A stretch of 64,000 nucleotides of DNA, taken from contig CM039120.1 of the NCBI GenBank assembly GCA_022036555.1, forward strand, positions 22,844,227 through 22,908,226, written 5' to 3'. Positions 31,500 to 43,899 of this stretch are shown here, one piece after another; position 1 is the stretch's first letter, and every line of letters starts with the position of its first letter. This DNA comes from Microstegium vimineum (Eukaryota; Streptophyta; Magnoliopsida; Poales; Poaceae). The notes below the pieces were generated by a model. The model was given only the letters and a program-made list of their open reading frames with translations, did not search any database and had not been told where the DNA came from. The position numbers and the translations under genes are program-made.

Positions 31500-34383
31500 A
31501 ACATTTTGGTTAGAGAAGTTGTTTTTTAAGGAAAAACCATGGGGGCCCACCACCATCCCCCTCCCGGGGCTAAAACGCTTGCCAAGGGAAACAAGGCTCC
31601 CTTTAGGCGGGTACCTCCCCGGGTCATTTTCCCAAAATTGCTGCACCAATATCCAAAAGCTGCTGCTAGAAAGCCCATGGCAATCTCGGGGGCCCCCTTT
31701 GGGGGTTCTTTAAACCCTCTGGTTGAATGCACATAATGCAAAAGGGCCCTGGGGTTTTTAAAACCTTTTTTGCCCACCCAATTTCCCCGGGGGACATATC
31801 AGAAGTTTAACCGATATGATGAAGTTTAAATCGGAAAATTTCAAACCCTTCCGCTAAACCCTTTGGGAACCTCATAATACGCCGGTACCGATGCCGATGT
31901 AGACATTTTGGGCTATTTTTTTCCAGGGGTTTCAAACAACGGACTTCCCCCACAGAAGGGAAATTTGGTGGCCGTATCTTAAATGAACAAACCCATTTCC
32001 CCCACTGTTTGTTAAAAACCGGGCCGATATGAGCTTGCCTGAAAACCAAGCCAATTTAAAATGAGGGCCAGCATCACCCCCCAAAACTCTCCTAGTAAAC
32101 ATCTTTGATCGGGGAAAAATTCCTCCACCGCCGTACATTTTACTATCCATAAGCACGGCAAAAACAACTCGCTTTTGGGCCAACTGCCGTTTAAAGCTGT
32201 CTATTCCGGGGTGGTAAGACCCAGGAAAGAAAATTCTCCAGAAATTCTGGATTGAACAAAGAAAATCAGCCCCCCCGGCCGATCCGATTGTCAACCTCGA
32301 TTTTTTCCTCCTGGTCCCCAAAACCCCTCTTTCATCCCCCACAAATTTTCAAGTTTTGGTGGCAAAATGGAAGGGGCCAACTACCCCAAGTCTTCACACA
32401 AATTATCGGCACTTAAACGACGCCGTTTAACCCCTTTTCCCCGACGACGCAGTAAGTTTTGCTCACCCCCGATGTACTTTCTTTTTTTAATTTGTCATCG
32501 AAACAAAAACTCAACCCTTTGCAAACCTTGGGACTTGACAGGCGATGACCCAGCCCCCACTGGAGCAACAGCGTAGACCCCTTCAATCTTGGGAATGAGG
32601 GGCCCTATATTGTCTTTGGGGAACAAAGCCCCGACAACGGCTGCCTTTACGCCTCAACGGGTACCTTCGCCGATCCCTACAAAAACTCGGGCTACATCGG
32701 CTGCCGCTTTTTCCCCTTCCCCCAAAAAACCTTATGCAAAAAACCCCTTTCCCTTTACCGATCAAAATACGGGTTTCATCGGCAACTTTTATCTGCATAA
32801 CTCGTTTTGCTTTTTTAAAGGCATTAGGGTCTTGGGCATCTGTTTCCCCAGAAAACAACGTTTTTCCCTGTTTTTTGGGCCGATCCCCCCCCAGTCTTCC
32901 CCAAGGGGAAATTGGCCCCCCTACAAAACTGCGCCCCCCAAAGAAGAGCGCTGAGGTTTGGCTTCTCCCTTTCCCATCAGCCCCAAACTGCACCACCAGC
33001 GCCCGTTTAAAACCGCCAGTAAGATGTTTCCCCCGACTCCACCCAAAACCACCAAACCGACGGTCAACGTAAAAACTCCATGGGTTTTCCTATCTGAACA
33101 ACCGATAATAACGCCCCCCCCAGGGAGATAGGGGCTGCTGCAAACGTCGAAACAGCATGGGCAATCGGCACCGGCAAAGCTGACCGAAAAAACCCCAACT
33201 CCACCCTAGCACGGAGGTAAAAAAACCCCGGCTTTGGGCCCACCCCCAAACCAATTATCGGGCGAAGGAACCACTCAAGCTCCCCAGCAAAAAACCCGAC
33301 GTGGGAAATCGGCACCGTCAAACCCAAGTCCCCGATGCAGAGAAACCACCACAAAAAAACTACCACAACTTCCGGGGGCGACACCACAAAAACCCCCCAA
33401 TACTAGGGGTTGTGGGCTGCCTCCCCAACACGGGCTCAGTCTTTCCGCATCTCCCCCGCGAGTTCAAGATAAACCCGGGAAACCGTCGGGTCCCCCAAAC
33501 CCCAGGAAGGGAGTTTCCGTTTCAAGAGGGAAAAGTAGTTTCCCCTTTAAAGCCATAAATAAATTTTCCCAATCACATATTTTAACTTCTTTTTTCGGGC
33601 CCAAGACTCCCCAACAGCCTCTTCTCCTACACCCTGAACCTCAGAACGAAGTTTGAGCCCCCCAACCGCCCTCCGAGCAGACAGTCTTTTTCTCCTTCGC
33701 CGCCCGACACCCCTGATGATGAAAAAGGGGAAAAAAGCCCCAAAACCGGGCCTCTATCGGCGAAGCCCAATCCAAACTTAAGGAGTTGTTTTCCCTCGCT
33801 GCTGCAAGAACACCTCCCCGACTTGTCTAGGACTAATGGGCAGAAAGGTTTAAATATCAAAGATACCCAAAAAGCCATTTTTTCCCGCCGATGTCGCAAA
33901 AAACCTCCCCCCAGGCAGCTTCCTTTGATGTCAAACAGTTTCCATTCCCCAAAAGGGCCTTGCTCGCCCGAAATTGCCGTAGGCTGCCCAACCAAACGGG
34001 GAGGAGAACCCAAATTAAGCGCCGGGCCAAATGAGAAGAAAACAGAAGCTTTCCCCCAAACCAAATTTTTCCCTCGGAAACCCCTTTGACCGGAAATTTT
34101 TTTGGGACGGGCCCGGCAAGGAAGGAGGACTTTTGGGCAGAGTTTAAAAAAGGTTGAAGGGGGTCTAAGGGAAAGCCAAAAAAACAAAAGCCCAAACTGT
34201 CCACTCCCAATGGGGGCTTTCCCAGAAAGAAAGGGATAAATTACCCCCGGGCAAGTTTATCTCGTGGAAGAAAAAATCAATCCTTTTTGGGGGGCTTTTC
34301 CCGGGATGCTGCCCGCCAAGGATTAGACGAAATAGACCAAATTCGCCTGCGTGCGATAGATGTTATCCACTCCTTGTTCTAAT
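31500..34383 (+). pseudogene. Antisense ORF of element H, possible plant-mobile-domain protein
   Basis: On the strand opposite to H's gag-pol, 3' of its integrase. Plus-strand translation gives protein-like blocks in order despite many frameshifts: a LAKGNKAP...HIFPKLL region with ISGAPFGGSL (31570-31715), QLPFKAVYSG (32181), a long Pro/Lys/Ser-rich middle (32590-33660), GPLSAKPNPN (33750), IKDTQKAIF (33859) and a final GLDEIDQIRLRAIDVIHSLF (34321-34380) ending at TAA. Plant Tat elements are known to carry an antisense ORF at this position. The N-terminal blocks recall plant-mobile-domain/aminotransferase-like proteins; that similarity is from memory and tentative. Confidence 0.45.
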
Positions 34384-35100
34384 GCCTGTTGTATCGGCAA
34401 GAATGTACCTGACACTTGTTTTTGTCTTGAATATAACGCCAGTTTTTTTTTAAAACCGATTTTTTTTAAAAATTTATTTTTCATGGGCCTTTCCCGACTG
34501 AGCTTTATGCATTTTACCCATAGGCAAGGGTAATACCCTTTTCAAGTATTTGCCTTTGTCGCCCTAGAAAATTCACCCCCTGGGGGTTTTCCCAAAAATG
34601 TATGCATTACCAGGAGCAGACTTTTTACCCGAAAAGGGAAACCTTCCCAATAAGGGACCACTTTCCAAATTTAGAGCTCTTGGGCCCCCAATCGGTTAAA
34701 ATTAATTTCCCAAAACCCAAATCACCGTCGGAAAATTCCTTTCCCTTTAAACCTTTTTAAATCATACCATCGGGAAAACCCCCTTTCTTTTTCCCCTTCA
34801 ATACTAATTAACGCTTTTAAAACCGTTTACCCCCCCCAAAATCTTCTAACTCATCCTACATCAAGAAATTATAATCATGGGTCGTAAAACTGATCCTGAA
34901 AAGATAATCGCCTAAAAACCATTTTTAAATTTCCCCAAGGTAGGACAGCATCTGTCCAAAAAACCAATTGGATACGGCGAGATTTGGTTCCCACCATGCA
35001 ACCCCATCCGTTTTAACCTAAAGCTTCTTTTTAATCCCAAATTGCCACCTCCGGGTTTTCTTCAATTTTTGCTTTTTATAAGTTTAATACCCCTTTTTAT
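34384..35100 (-). other. Region between integrase and antisense ORF (element H)
   Basis: About 700 bp without clear coding sequence on either strand. It would hold the integrase C-terminal tail on the minus strand, but no block is readable. Confidence 0.4.
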
Positions 35101-35580
35101 TTAGTCGCTTGGGCCTTGACCATTAGTTTGAGCTAATAAGGAAAAAAATTTAAAAACCTTTGGAAACCTTTTTCTAACAGCAAAGTCACCCAAACTCTCC
35201 CGATTTAAACATGGTCCCTTATCGGTAGTAAGGCCCTTGGGGAATACCAAATTTTTAAACAATGTGCTCCTTAAACGAAATCCCCCCATGTTTGCCGATG
35301 TCACCTTCCCAAAAACCGGAATTCCCTCAACCCATTGGTGAAGTAATGGGGTAGCAACAAGTATAAATTTGGGGCCCCTTGCTGCGGGGGATAAATCGGG
35401 CCAAGGGAGATCAATACCCAACCCAAAGGGCCCCATTTTGATTATAGGTTTCCCTTTCCGATGTAGGCACCCTTTGCACTTTCCAAAAACTTCTGACAGC
35501 CCTTGGCCCCCTTTAAAAAAACTGAAGAAATTTTCCCCAGGATTGTCGGCCAATAATTCCTTTCCGCCTAATAAAACCAC
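35101..35580 (-). pseudogene. pol: Integrase (element H, Ty3/gypsy)
   Basis: Minus-strand ORF of 159 codons containing the gypsy integrase core: CKGC (zinc-binding end), KMGPFGLGIDLPWPD (first catalytic Asp), KFILVAT, WVEGIPV, KVTSANM, LTTDKGP (second Asp) and QTNGQG. Active relatives have a Glu in the position after NGQ; here the reading is damaged there. It belongs with the RT on the same strand 1.5 kb away. Many single-base differences are likely sequencing error. Confidence 0.82.
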
Positions 35581-36206
35581 TTATTTTGAATCCCAAATTG
35601 ATGCGCCCCCACATAAAACCTTCATGGATCTCACCCAGCAACTCTTTTGATTCCTTTTTCCCAAGACATCTGAGAAAAAACTCCATCTTTTTGTCCGATA
35701 AAAAACAACTCATTACCCAAGGAGCACATACTTAGGGGTTTTGGGAAACCCTTTAAAACCCTTTTAAATTTTTTCTGGATGGATCCCTCAAGTAACCCGG
35801 CAACCCCCCCTTTCCCCCAGTCACCCGGAACCATTGCCGATGCGTGACTTCCTGAAAGGGCTGAAAACCTGAGGCATTCTGTCCCAAAGCCGAAAAGTTT
35901 CCCTTCCCCATTAAGAAACCCTTTGGGAAGTGCTAAAAGGCGGTTTTTTTTTTTGAACCCTTTAACAACCGCAAAACACCCCCGCCCATGGGCTGAAATT
36001 TAAAAACTTCATTTTGGGCACTCATATGTCCCGATCATTTAAATTAATCACCAACATGGAATCCCGAAGATTTCAACGGCATGGGGCATGCACCTCCCCG
36101 AGCATTTCCCAAACCCCTTAAGAAAAAGCCTGGTACTCCCCCTGATTTTTTTGTCGAAGTAGCAAAAAAGGGCAATGAAATCCATCCCCTCTGTCCTCGG
36201 GGAAAA

Positions 36207-36530
36207 TCAACAGAATAACCGATGCCTGCTCCATCCTTGCACTAACCCATCAAAGAAAAGAGCCCAAGGGGCAATCTCAACAAAGCCCACCATTTTGAAA
36301 ATTTTGTGCCCAAAAATGGGCCCCATCCCCCTGACCCTTAAAAAAGCCTTTGCCGTTTCAAAACCTTGGGTAAAAACTCTGAAAAATTCCAAACCACTTA
36401 CCGATTCGTCCACAAAAATGGGAAATTGGGGACAAAATGTACTTGCCCAAACATCATCTTTGCAGACAAAAAGTACATTCGACCGACATAAATAGTATCT
36501 TAATTTAATGCAAGAGAAGTAAAAACCCAA
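36207..36530 (-). pseudogene. pol: RNase H remnant (element H)
   Basis: Contains APWALFFDGLVQG, which carries the first catalytic Asp of gypsy RNase H (usual form WxLxFDGS), followed by a glycine-rich turn. Adjacent to RT upstream and integrase downstream on the minus strand, in the normal order. Confidence 0.7.
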
Positions 36531-36658
36531 AGCACAACCCTTTCTGGGGCCCCGAATCCCTCTGTCCAGCGTCCCCCCAAACCTCCTCTCATAAAAAAAT
36601 TAAAACGCCCTTCCCTTAAAATCTTGAATTAAACCCTTAAACCTTTGGTTTAAACACC

Positions 36659-37500
36659 TCATCGGCAACAAATAAAACCCTGAAAGCTTCCCGTGCTGAG
36701 GTGAACAAAGACTGGGGGGATTTGCCAATTTCCTTTTAATCCCCTCCATTGCTGCTCTTCTCTCCATATAAACTTTTGTTTCGTTTTTCCAACTTTACAG
36801 GGGACAAAAAGGGATTTAATCTTACAAGAAAAATTTGGGAAAAAAATCTTCAAATGAAATTAATCTTGCCGATCAAGACTGAAAACTCATTTTGTTTGTG
36901 GGAAACTACCTTGTAAATTGCATAAATAGTTTTTTCAAAAACCGATTTAAATCCTCATTTTTGATGCCCATGAAACCCAAAACTACCCTGCCGTACCCCC
37001 AAACGCCCCACTTGTTGGGATTCATTTTCAACCCATGCTCCCCGGGCATTCCAATTTTTTTCCGCAAATGGGCAAGTTTGCTTCTTGAATTTCCCCAGAC
37101 TTTCCCACCCCATCATCAATGTAGACCCTCAACAATTGTGCCGATGTATTTAGGGAAAGATAAAAAATTCTCCCCCCACTGGTAATTTACCCCGGCATTC
37201 TTAAAAGCCAAAAGCCCTACTACCCTTTCTAAAAAAAACCCAACGGACCTGGAAACTCGGAAAGCAGTCTTGGGAAAACCGATTTTCGACTATCGATCGG
37301 TCAAAAACCGGGCATCCTGTAAAAACCCAAGCGAAACAATCTTTATTCATTTTAATAAATAAATTAACTGCTCTTAAAAGGGGAACTTTTTTGCACTAAT
37401 AAAAGAAAGGCCCAAATTTTTTAAATTTACCGCCCGGCCCGATGTCAAACCCTCGAGCAAGTCATCGGCAGACGTGAAGCCCTGCCCCAGTTTTCCGTCA
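36659..37500 (-). pseudogene. pol: Reverse transcriptase remnant (element H)
   Basis: The minus strand at 37126-37111 reads VYIDD, the gypsy RT active site (Y-I-D-D). It is followed by text recalling the HGLKMNP-K-AFGV and LGF blocks (about 37060-36960) and the connection domain (EEQQWRGLK, PPVFVHLS) at about 36760-36690. Upstream RT blocks cannot be placed with confidence. Confidence 0.7.
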
Positions 37501-39076
37501 TCGGCGAACTGATCCATTAAGACCCCTCCTCAGGACCGACTCCCCTTGGATGGGTTTGATGCGGAAATTTGGCGACTTTGGGGAACTCTTTGTCCCAGGC
37601 TTCGCCAGAAAAGCCCCTGGTCTGCTCATAATTCCCAAACCTCGCCGATGCAACAGTAAGGGGCTTAAACCGCGGACTATTTCCAATACTGCCCTCCGAT
37701 CCACTGTACCAACTCTGATGCATATTAAAAAAGGGAAACAGAAAATTACATGGTTCCAGCCCCCCCAAGAGCAAGTTGTAGGTCCCTTTTGCCGCTGATT
37801 ACAAAGAACGTTGTGGGCAAAGTCTTACTGCCGAGGGTTAATTAAACCCACATACAGCTCCCATGGGGGGTTTTGACACATTGCCCTTCGAAGTCCTTGA
37901 GCTTCATGGGGGTTTCGACAGATTTCGTTTCACCTTTCCAACTTCCTGAACACAACATGGGGCATTATTTGAACGATGCGCCCCCAAAATCTACTCATCT
38001 TGGTCTTTTGGGCCTAAACCAAATCCCCCTTTCCCCTTACAAACAGACCCCCCTTTAAGGGGGTTTTCCCTCTCTTCTTGGGGAGGCTTTTCAAAGAAAA
38101 GTCATCATCGATCCAAAAAACCAGTTGCGCCAATCGGCACCCTTTTTTTCCCAATCGCGGCCCGGGCGCCTAAACTCCACGGCAGCATGACAACCTGTTT
38201 TTGTCTGCCGATGGCCCCTGTCCTTAACCGCTTCGGCCTCCTTTGGCTTCCCTTCCTCCGAGGGTTCTGCACTGTTATTCAGGTAAACAGGGGCGCTGGC
38301 GCTAAATTTCCCCCCTCTTCGGGGTTTTAGTAAAACCCTTAGGGCCCAGGGAGGAACTTGGTCTTCCAACAGGTTGTTGCTGCTTTTCACTGCTTACATC
38401 GAAACTTCTCCGTTTTTGGGGGAATCTCTGGAGAAAAATCTCCTCGTCGGCACTCTACTTTGGGCCATCTCCTCTAGCCCCCCGGGTCAACACCCCTGCC
38501 AACCGATCAGGGGCACGGAGTTTTGCCCCCCAGCGGTCATTTTCCCATCTGTTTTCCCTCTGAGGGGGCCCTGGCCCCCCTTTGGGTGCCTAAATCATCA
38601 AAACAAGGTCGTTTACCTGCCAAATGGGGCCCTTGTAGTCCCCTTTGGGCATTCTGGACATTTTATCGCAGTGGAAAGTTTTGATCCTTTTTCCCAGCAA
38701 TGAACGAAAAAGGGGAAACTCTCCGGGCCCCTTAATTTTCAAGCCATTCCCAATGTTTCCTCCTCTTCTTCCCGAACTTTCTTCACGTGTTTTGCCGATG
38801 AAAACCCCCTTTGGGTTGTTTGTGAGTAATCACCACTCCGGGAGCCCTTTTTCGTTTTTAACCATTCAGGGAAACCCCCCCTTCCCCCTTTCGTCATCGG
38901 AAAACCCCTTCTTGGCCGTCGTGCCTGGGTATTTTGGGTATCGGGGTCTACGGTAAATTTTCCTTCGGGCGGCCTCCGATGCACCCATTTGGTTTTTTAA
39001 ACTGATCTCCCCAAATGTTGTTTGGGAACGGGTTCTGATCTATCTTAAAGGGTTTTTCGGGGAATTTTGGGTTTTT
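37501..39076 (-). other. Probable protease/5' RT region (element H), unreadable
   Basis: Lies between gag and RT on the minus strand. Frequent GCCGATG-type words on the plus strand and broken frames; no protease triplet identified. Confidence 0.4.
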
Positions 39077-40241
39077 TCAAACTTGATACGCCCAGATTTT
39101 CATCTCCCACGCAACTGCTCCCTTTAAAAACCCCTTTGCAGTCTTTGGTACTGTGTGAGGTTGCATTATCCATTTGCAGTCCCTAATCTTCTTGACCTTT
39201 TTGGGCCGAGGGAAAACATTTAAATTGGGGCCCAACTTGATTCGCCCCCCTTGCAGCAATGGGTAAAAACATCCAAACCCCTTTGGGTGAATCGAAGGGT
39301 AAACCCTTTTTCTGTTTTTTTTTTTGGGCCAAAACCACAAGACACGGGTTTCCCTATCCTTCCCCCATTGGGCCCCCCCTCGACATTCGGGCCTCAACCA
39401 TCCAAAAGTCTTCTTTTTTTCCCCGATAAAAGGCACCTTCTTGTTCCAAGTTTTTCCGGGGCTCGAAGGTTTTGACACCCTTGATCAGAAATTTCCTTTT
39501 CACCAGGTGACTTGGGCTTTCAAACCCCCTGGGACGCGTACTGTCCTTGATGTGCGGCAGAAAACCCATGGAAGCCAATCTGCCATTTTTGCCGATCATC
39601 AAGAACCAAACTTACACTTGTTCTTCACATCCCGCACCCTGCAAAACCCCCTTTCTCCCCGTTTCCCGGGGTTGCGCTGTCTCTTTTTTAACCCAAAAAT
39701 GGGTAACTTTTTTCGTGTATGCCACAAAGAATTTTTTGTGAAATTGCCTCCCCAAAGTGGGGAACCCAGGTAATTATAGAATTTGGGGGAAAATGATTTT
39801 AAACCCCAGGTAAATCCGATCCAGACAAATGAAAGAGAACAGCTCCCCCAAATTTCCTCCCTGCTGGCGGGCCCCCCCCCACGGAAAATTGAAGCGGTTA
39901 AATGGCTCCTTTTTGACGTGTCTTTTGGGCCCCGGAGAACTTATAAAATCGGGCCCCTTTGGACCGATTTGGAAGGGGGAATTTCAATAATAATGAAAAG
40001 GCGGGAAAGGGCCCGATGGAAGTATGTATTGACCTTGGGTTTGATACCGAATTGCCCCTTCATGACTTCGGCAATCTTCCCGCCCCAATACGAAATCCTC
40101 TCCTGCCGACTCATTGGCTGATTGTCGACTGGGGGAGTGGGCTGACGCGCCTTTTTGGAGATTCCCCGAAGTCTGGGCGAAGCACCCAGCCCATCGGGAA
40201 CGCAAATCATTGGTTTGACTTATCGAGGGGTAGTTTGGCAT
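39077..40241 (-). pseudogene. gag: gag (element H, Tat lineage)
   Basis: Minus-strand fragments in order: SYWGGKIAEVMKGQFGIKPK (about 40110-40050), FLPHIKD, FESPSHLV, VKTFEPRKNLEQ (39570-39440), AEWGKDRE-like text, LLQGGRIKL (39260) and RDCKWIMQPH (39165), where Tat Gags have a short Cys/His block. These are characteristic of Tat-type Gag of grasses. Frames shift several times. Confidence 0.7.
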
Positions 40242-42530
40242 GCTTGGCGGACCCGGCTGATGCGTTCCTTAAAAGAAATCAGTTTTTCCGCGGGCGCAGC
40301 ACACCCACCCTGAAACGCAAATGCATGGGTTACTTGCCGAGGATGTTTTTGGCATACTTGGCGGAGTCGGCTGAATTGCCCAAAATTCATCGGTTTTTGT
40401 ACCGATGATCCCCCGGGAAATGAAAGCTGGGCCCCCATAATAACAAAAGGGCGCGCCAGGCTGTAGCTGGGGGTTTGTTTGACCCATCCAAGTTTATAAG
40501 GCATCGACATATAAACTTCCCAAAGGTTAATAGCAAAACCCGGAGCACCCTTTTTTAAATTCAGAGAAATTTTGATCACCAGTTTAAACCTTTGGGGGAT
40601 AGGGAAAGCTCCAGCTTGAATTTTCCCGGGCTAGGGATTGCCCTGCCAGGGGTTTTTAACGTGTTGCATCGGCACAGAGCTTCCCGATGGGGGCATCAGG
40701 GGAATCTTGGGGATTCCCTGGGGGTTCGCTGATGACGCTTGTATGGTTGGGGAGCAGCGAAATTTTTGTGAAACTATGACCCTGGGCCCTTTTTCCGTGC
40801 CCGATCTTTTAGTTTTCCAGCTAAACCCGTCTCCCTGCACCAGTTTAAAGACCAAAAAATAGATTTGGGGGCCAACCTATCCCCACCATTACGGGGGCGG
40901 GCCCCTAATTTTCCGATGCGGCGGGAACTGCATTGGACTTGGGGGGTGTCCCCACGTTCGGTTTTGGGTGGGGAGAAACCACCCGGCAAAATTTTTTCCA
41001 CAGGGGTGGAAGACGAAATTTGGGCCGCCGACCCCCTTGCGGACGCTAACCCCATTTTGAGGTACGCGGGCCCCCGGCATTTTCGGGGTGAAATGTCCTT
41101 CTTTAAAATGTTTTGCGAAAAACTTTGTAAACAAAATTGGAAAACCCCCCGCTAGCCCTGGTTAATAAAAGCTTGACTTCCCGCGGCTTTTAACCACTCT
41201 TGTAGCTTCCCAGGTTGGCGTCGACGTGACCTCCCCGGGCAAGGGGCGGGCCCCTTCTTCTGGATTGCTTCCCCCACTCCCCATGGCTGAGGCTGAAGGA
41301 TTTAGAAAACATTTTGCCTGTATTCCTCCATAGCCCGTTTCCCAGGGCCTGTTTCGTTTTGTTTTTCAGATCGGCCTCAAACACCGCGAAACTTTCCCTT
41401 TCGGCCCCGACACGGCGTATCCACCTTTCCGGGATGTTTTAATCTGTATAAGGGGTCCCACGGGGCCGTGCCAAAAGAGGTTTTTTGAGAAAAAAAAAGC
41501 GTCAGATCTGGAACACCTCGGCTTTTAAACCAAAAAGCTCCGATATCGGGGGGCGTGCCAGTCGTTTTTGACCAATCAATCGACAAGGTTTGATAACAAT
41601 GACAAACTGAACGGACGCCCAACAAAGCCCCCCGGATTTTCCAAGGCCAATTGATCACGGATCCCCAAAGAGCAACCCTTGACGAGGCAAACAACGATGC
41701 CCCGGTTTGCCAAAGCCAGAGGTACCCCCAAGCGGAACAAACCCCAAGGTTTGAAGGAGACAAGGTATGCACCCCGTCAAAAAGCTTGAAGAACTCGTTA
41801 AACAATAATTTAATGGCAAAAAAAAAGGGAAAAATTGCGAAAAAAAAGGTTAAAAAATAAAAAAAAATTTGGGTTTTGGTTTAAATTGGGATTTTTTTAT
41901 TCCATAGCCCTGGGGTTATATTTTAACCCCCGCATGAGATTTGTCCCAAAGCACACACAAACTTTCCTAAAAAAAACCCCTACTTTAAAGGAAACAAACC
42001 CTTCGCGCAGGAGCCGGAAATAACAAAATTTATTCCCTAAACAAACACACCTTTTTTAAAGGGAAAAAATTAAACGACTCACGCAAGAGCCACAAAAACT
42101 ACTACAATAATACTGGTATAAAATACCAGTTTTCCTTATCCCCTTTCCCCCGAGGGAAAACCCTTTCCCATGGGCAATCCCGGAAAACTCCCTTTTTTTG
42201 GCCACCGAAAACTTCTGTTTGCCACCCCAAAAGTGCCCCAAAACCCAGGGGCATCGGCAATATTCCCGATTAAAATCGACATATCCTTCTTTGGGCAATG
42301 GGGAAACGGGGCCCTTTATGGGAAATTCGGCAATACAGCTCATCGGAAACGGCAAAAATCACCAACATCCAGCCCCATGGGCAACACCCCGGGCCCTTTT
42401 TGGGCAGCATTTTTTTCCTTTTTGGGCAATTTTTGGCTCATAGGGTTACCAGATGCCGATGGAGAACGGCCCCATTAACCACCCAAGCTTCAACCAAATT
42501 TGACACTTCGAAAAAGGGGTGTAAACATCG
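40242..42530 (-). other. 5' region and probable LTR of element H, boundaries unresolved
   Basis: About 2.3 kb of leader-like sequence. At 41850-42060 the minus strand reads through a TATAA-like sequence (near 41920) and CCCCAGGGCTATGG, which suggests an LTR promoter region. No second copy was recognised at the other end of H, so the LTR assignment is weak. Minus-strand ORFs at 40220-41805 show no domain. Confidence 0.35.
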
Positions 42531-42539
42531 CCCCATGTT

Positions 42540-43476
42540 ATCTTTGCGATTTCTTGCGGAGTTTTTTGTTCTTGAGCTTTTCCCAATTTCTTTTCTCCTC
42601 ATTTTGCTCTAACCCAAAATTTTGACGAGTTTTCTTCAAATACCTCTGGACTATAGAAATCTCTTTCTGAAAAGGGCACCGGACTATCCAATGCCTATCC
42701 CAAACCGGACTTAAGCACCGGGCCCCGGTGCCAAAAAACTCATTCAAATCCCATCTGAAAATACCCCCTTTGGGAACTTGCCTTGCCCGACCCCGGGCCC
42801 CCGACACTCTGGCCGAAGCCCAGGTGCTCACTGTTTTGAAAAACTCATTGAAAAAGTACCTCGGGACTAGTTCCATGGGGCCAAATACCTGGTCTGGTGA
42901 AAACCCCCTTGGGACAGGTTGCCCGGGTGCTCTTTTCCCAGATTTTTGCCAAAGGGCGGACCTTTCGACAAACTCTGTTTGGGTCTGACGCCTCCAAGCA
43001 ATCTTTCCGGACCCCTTTTTTTTCTTTTTCCCCAAATTTTCAACTTTTTTCCCGCTAAGTCTCCCCCAAAAGGGGGTTTTGCTCCTACCACTAAAGGCTT
43101 TTAGTAGGGTCTCTGGGCTATTTTTTTGGACATTGCATTTTTTAACTTTCCCAAACCCCTTTTAAAGTAAAGCTACAAACCTCAAAACCCCCCTTATAGT
43201 CCCCGGCCCCAAAGAAAAACAAACCCCCTACTATATTTAAATTGCCCTTCTCAACCTTAGCACTAAGAACAAGCCTAGTCTTCAATTTGAATCCACCCTT
43301 TGAAACAAAAAACGTTTTCCATTTTGGGGGGCATAAATACCATTAAAGCCCAATGATTTAGTATCACAAATGACCTAACTCAAATGATTTTTGCCTCTGC
43401 AAAACACATTTTAAACCAAGTGACCTAGCATTGTTTTTAAAATTCCGCCTAAACAAAAGGGGCCCATGATTTTTCA
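42540..43476 (-). repeat. Partial LTR of A'
   Basis: On the minus strand the LTR begins at 43476 with TGAAAAATCATGGGCC, equivalent to TGTAGAATCATGGGCC in A, and continues through GTGTTTTGCAGAGGCAAA and the CCGGAC-type array (about 42900-42660). It lacks the R and U5 part. Confidence 0.8.
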
Positions 43477-43491
43477 ATCCCCCCCTTTTAG
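43477..43491 (-). other. Polypurine tract of A'
   Basis: Minus strand TAAAAGGGGGGGAT immediately before the LTR start, as in A. Confidence 0.8.
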
Positions 43492-43899
43492 GTGCTTGAC
43501 GACAATACAAGCCGAGTAGAGAAAAATGGGGAAAATTTTTTTGATAAGAGAAAACATGACTTACATGAAAAGGCCCAAGGGGGTTAGTAAAAAAAAAGAC
43601 AAAATCCCTGCCTAAACCCATTTAAGCCATACAAGCACAATAGAAAATGAATTGAAAATAAACTTCATTTCAAAGGATATGCTATAGCCAAAAGATCAGA
43701 GATTACGGGGAAGCAATATAGAAAAAAACCAAGTGACAATGATATAAAAGGATTCAAACACATGTCACAAAAAACCATAAAGTCCAAACATCTCACACAA
43801 ACAAAAAGCAAAAAAAACGGGTAAACGAAATCTTTAATGCGATAAGTAAAATTTAAACATCAAAAGAAGAACCACTCCTCCCCCTAAAGCTACCCCTTT

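Larger units (their letters stand above)
31296..42530 (-). mobile_element. Element H: antisense Ty3/gypsy element, Tat lineage
   Basis: Read on the minus strand from high to low coordinates: a possible LTR end (about 41850-42530), gag (40241-39077), protease region, RT with YIDD (37126), RNase H (36530) and integrase (35580-35101), then a region with a plus-strand ORF. The gypsy order RT-RNaseH-integrase and motif style place it in the Tat group. LTR boundaries were not resolved and the limits given are approximate. Confidence 0.75.

Noticed and set aside
40242..42530. A clear LTR pair for element H
   Set aside because: A promoter-like stretch exists near 41920, but I could not find a matching copy at 31-33 kb, so no LTR pair is claimed.
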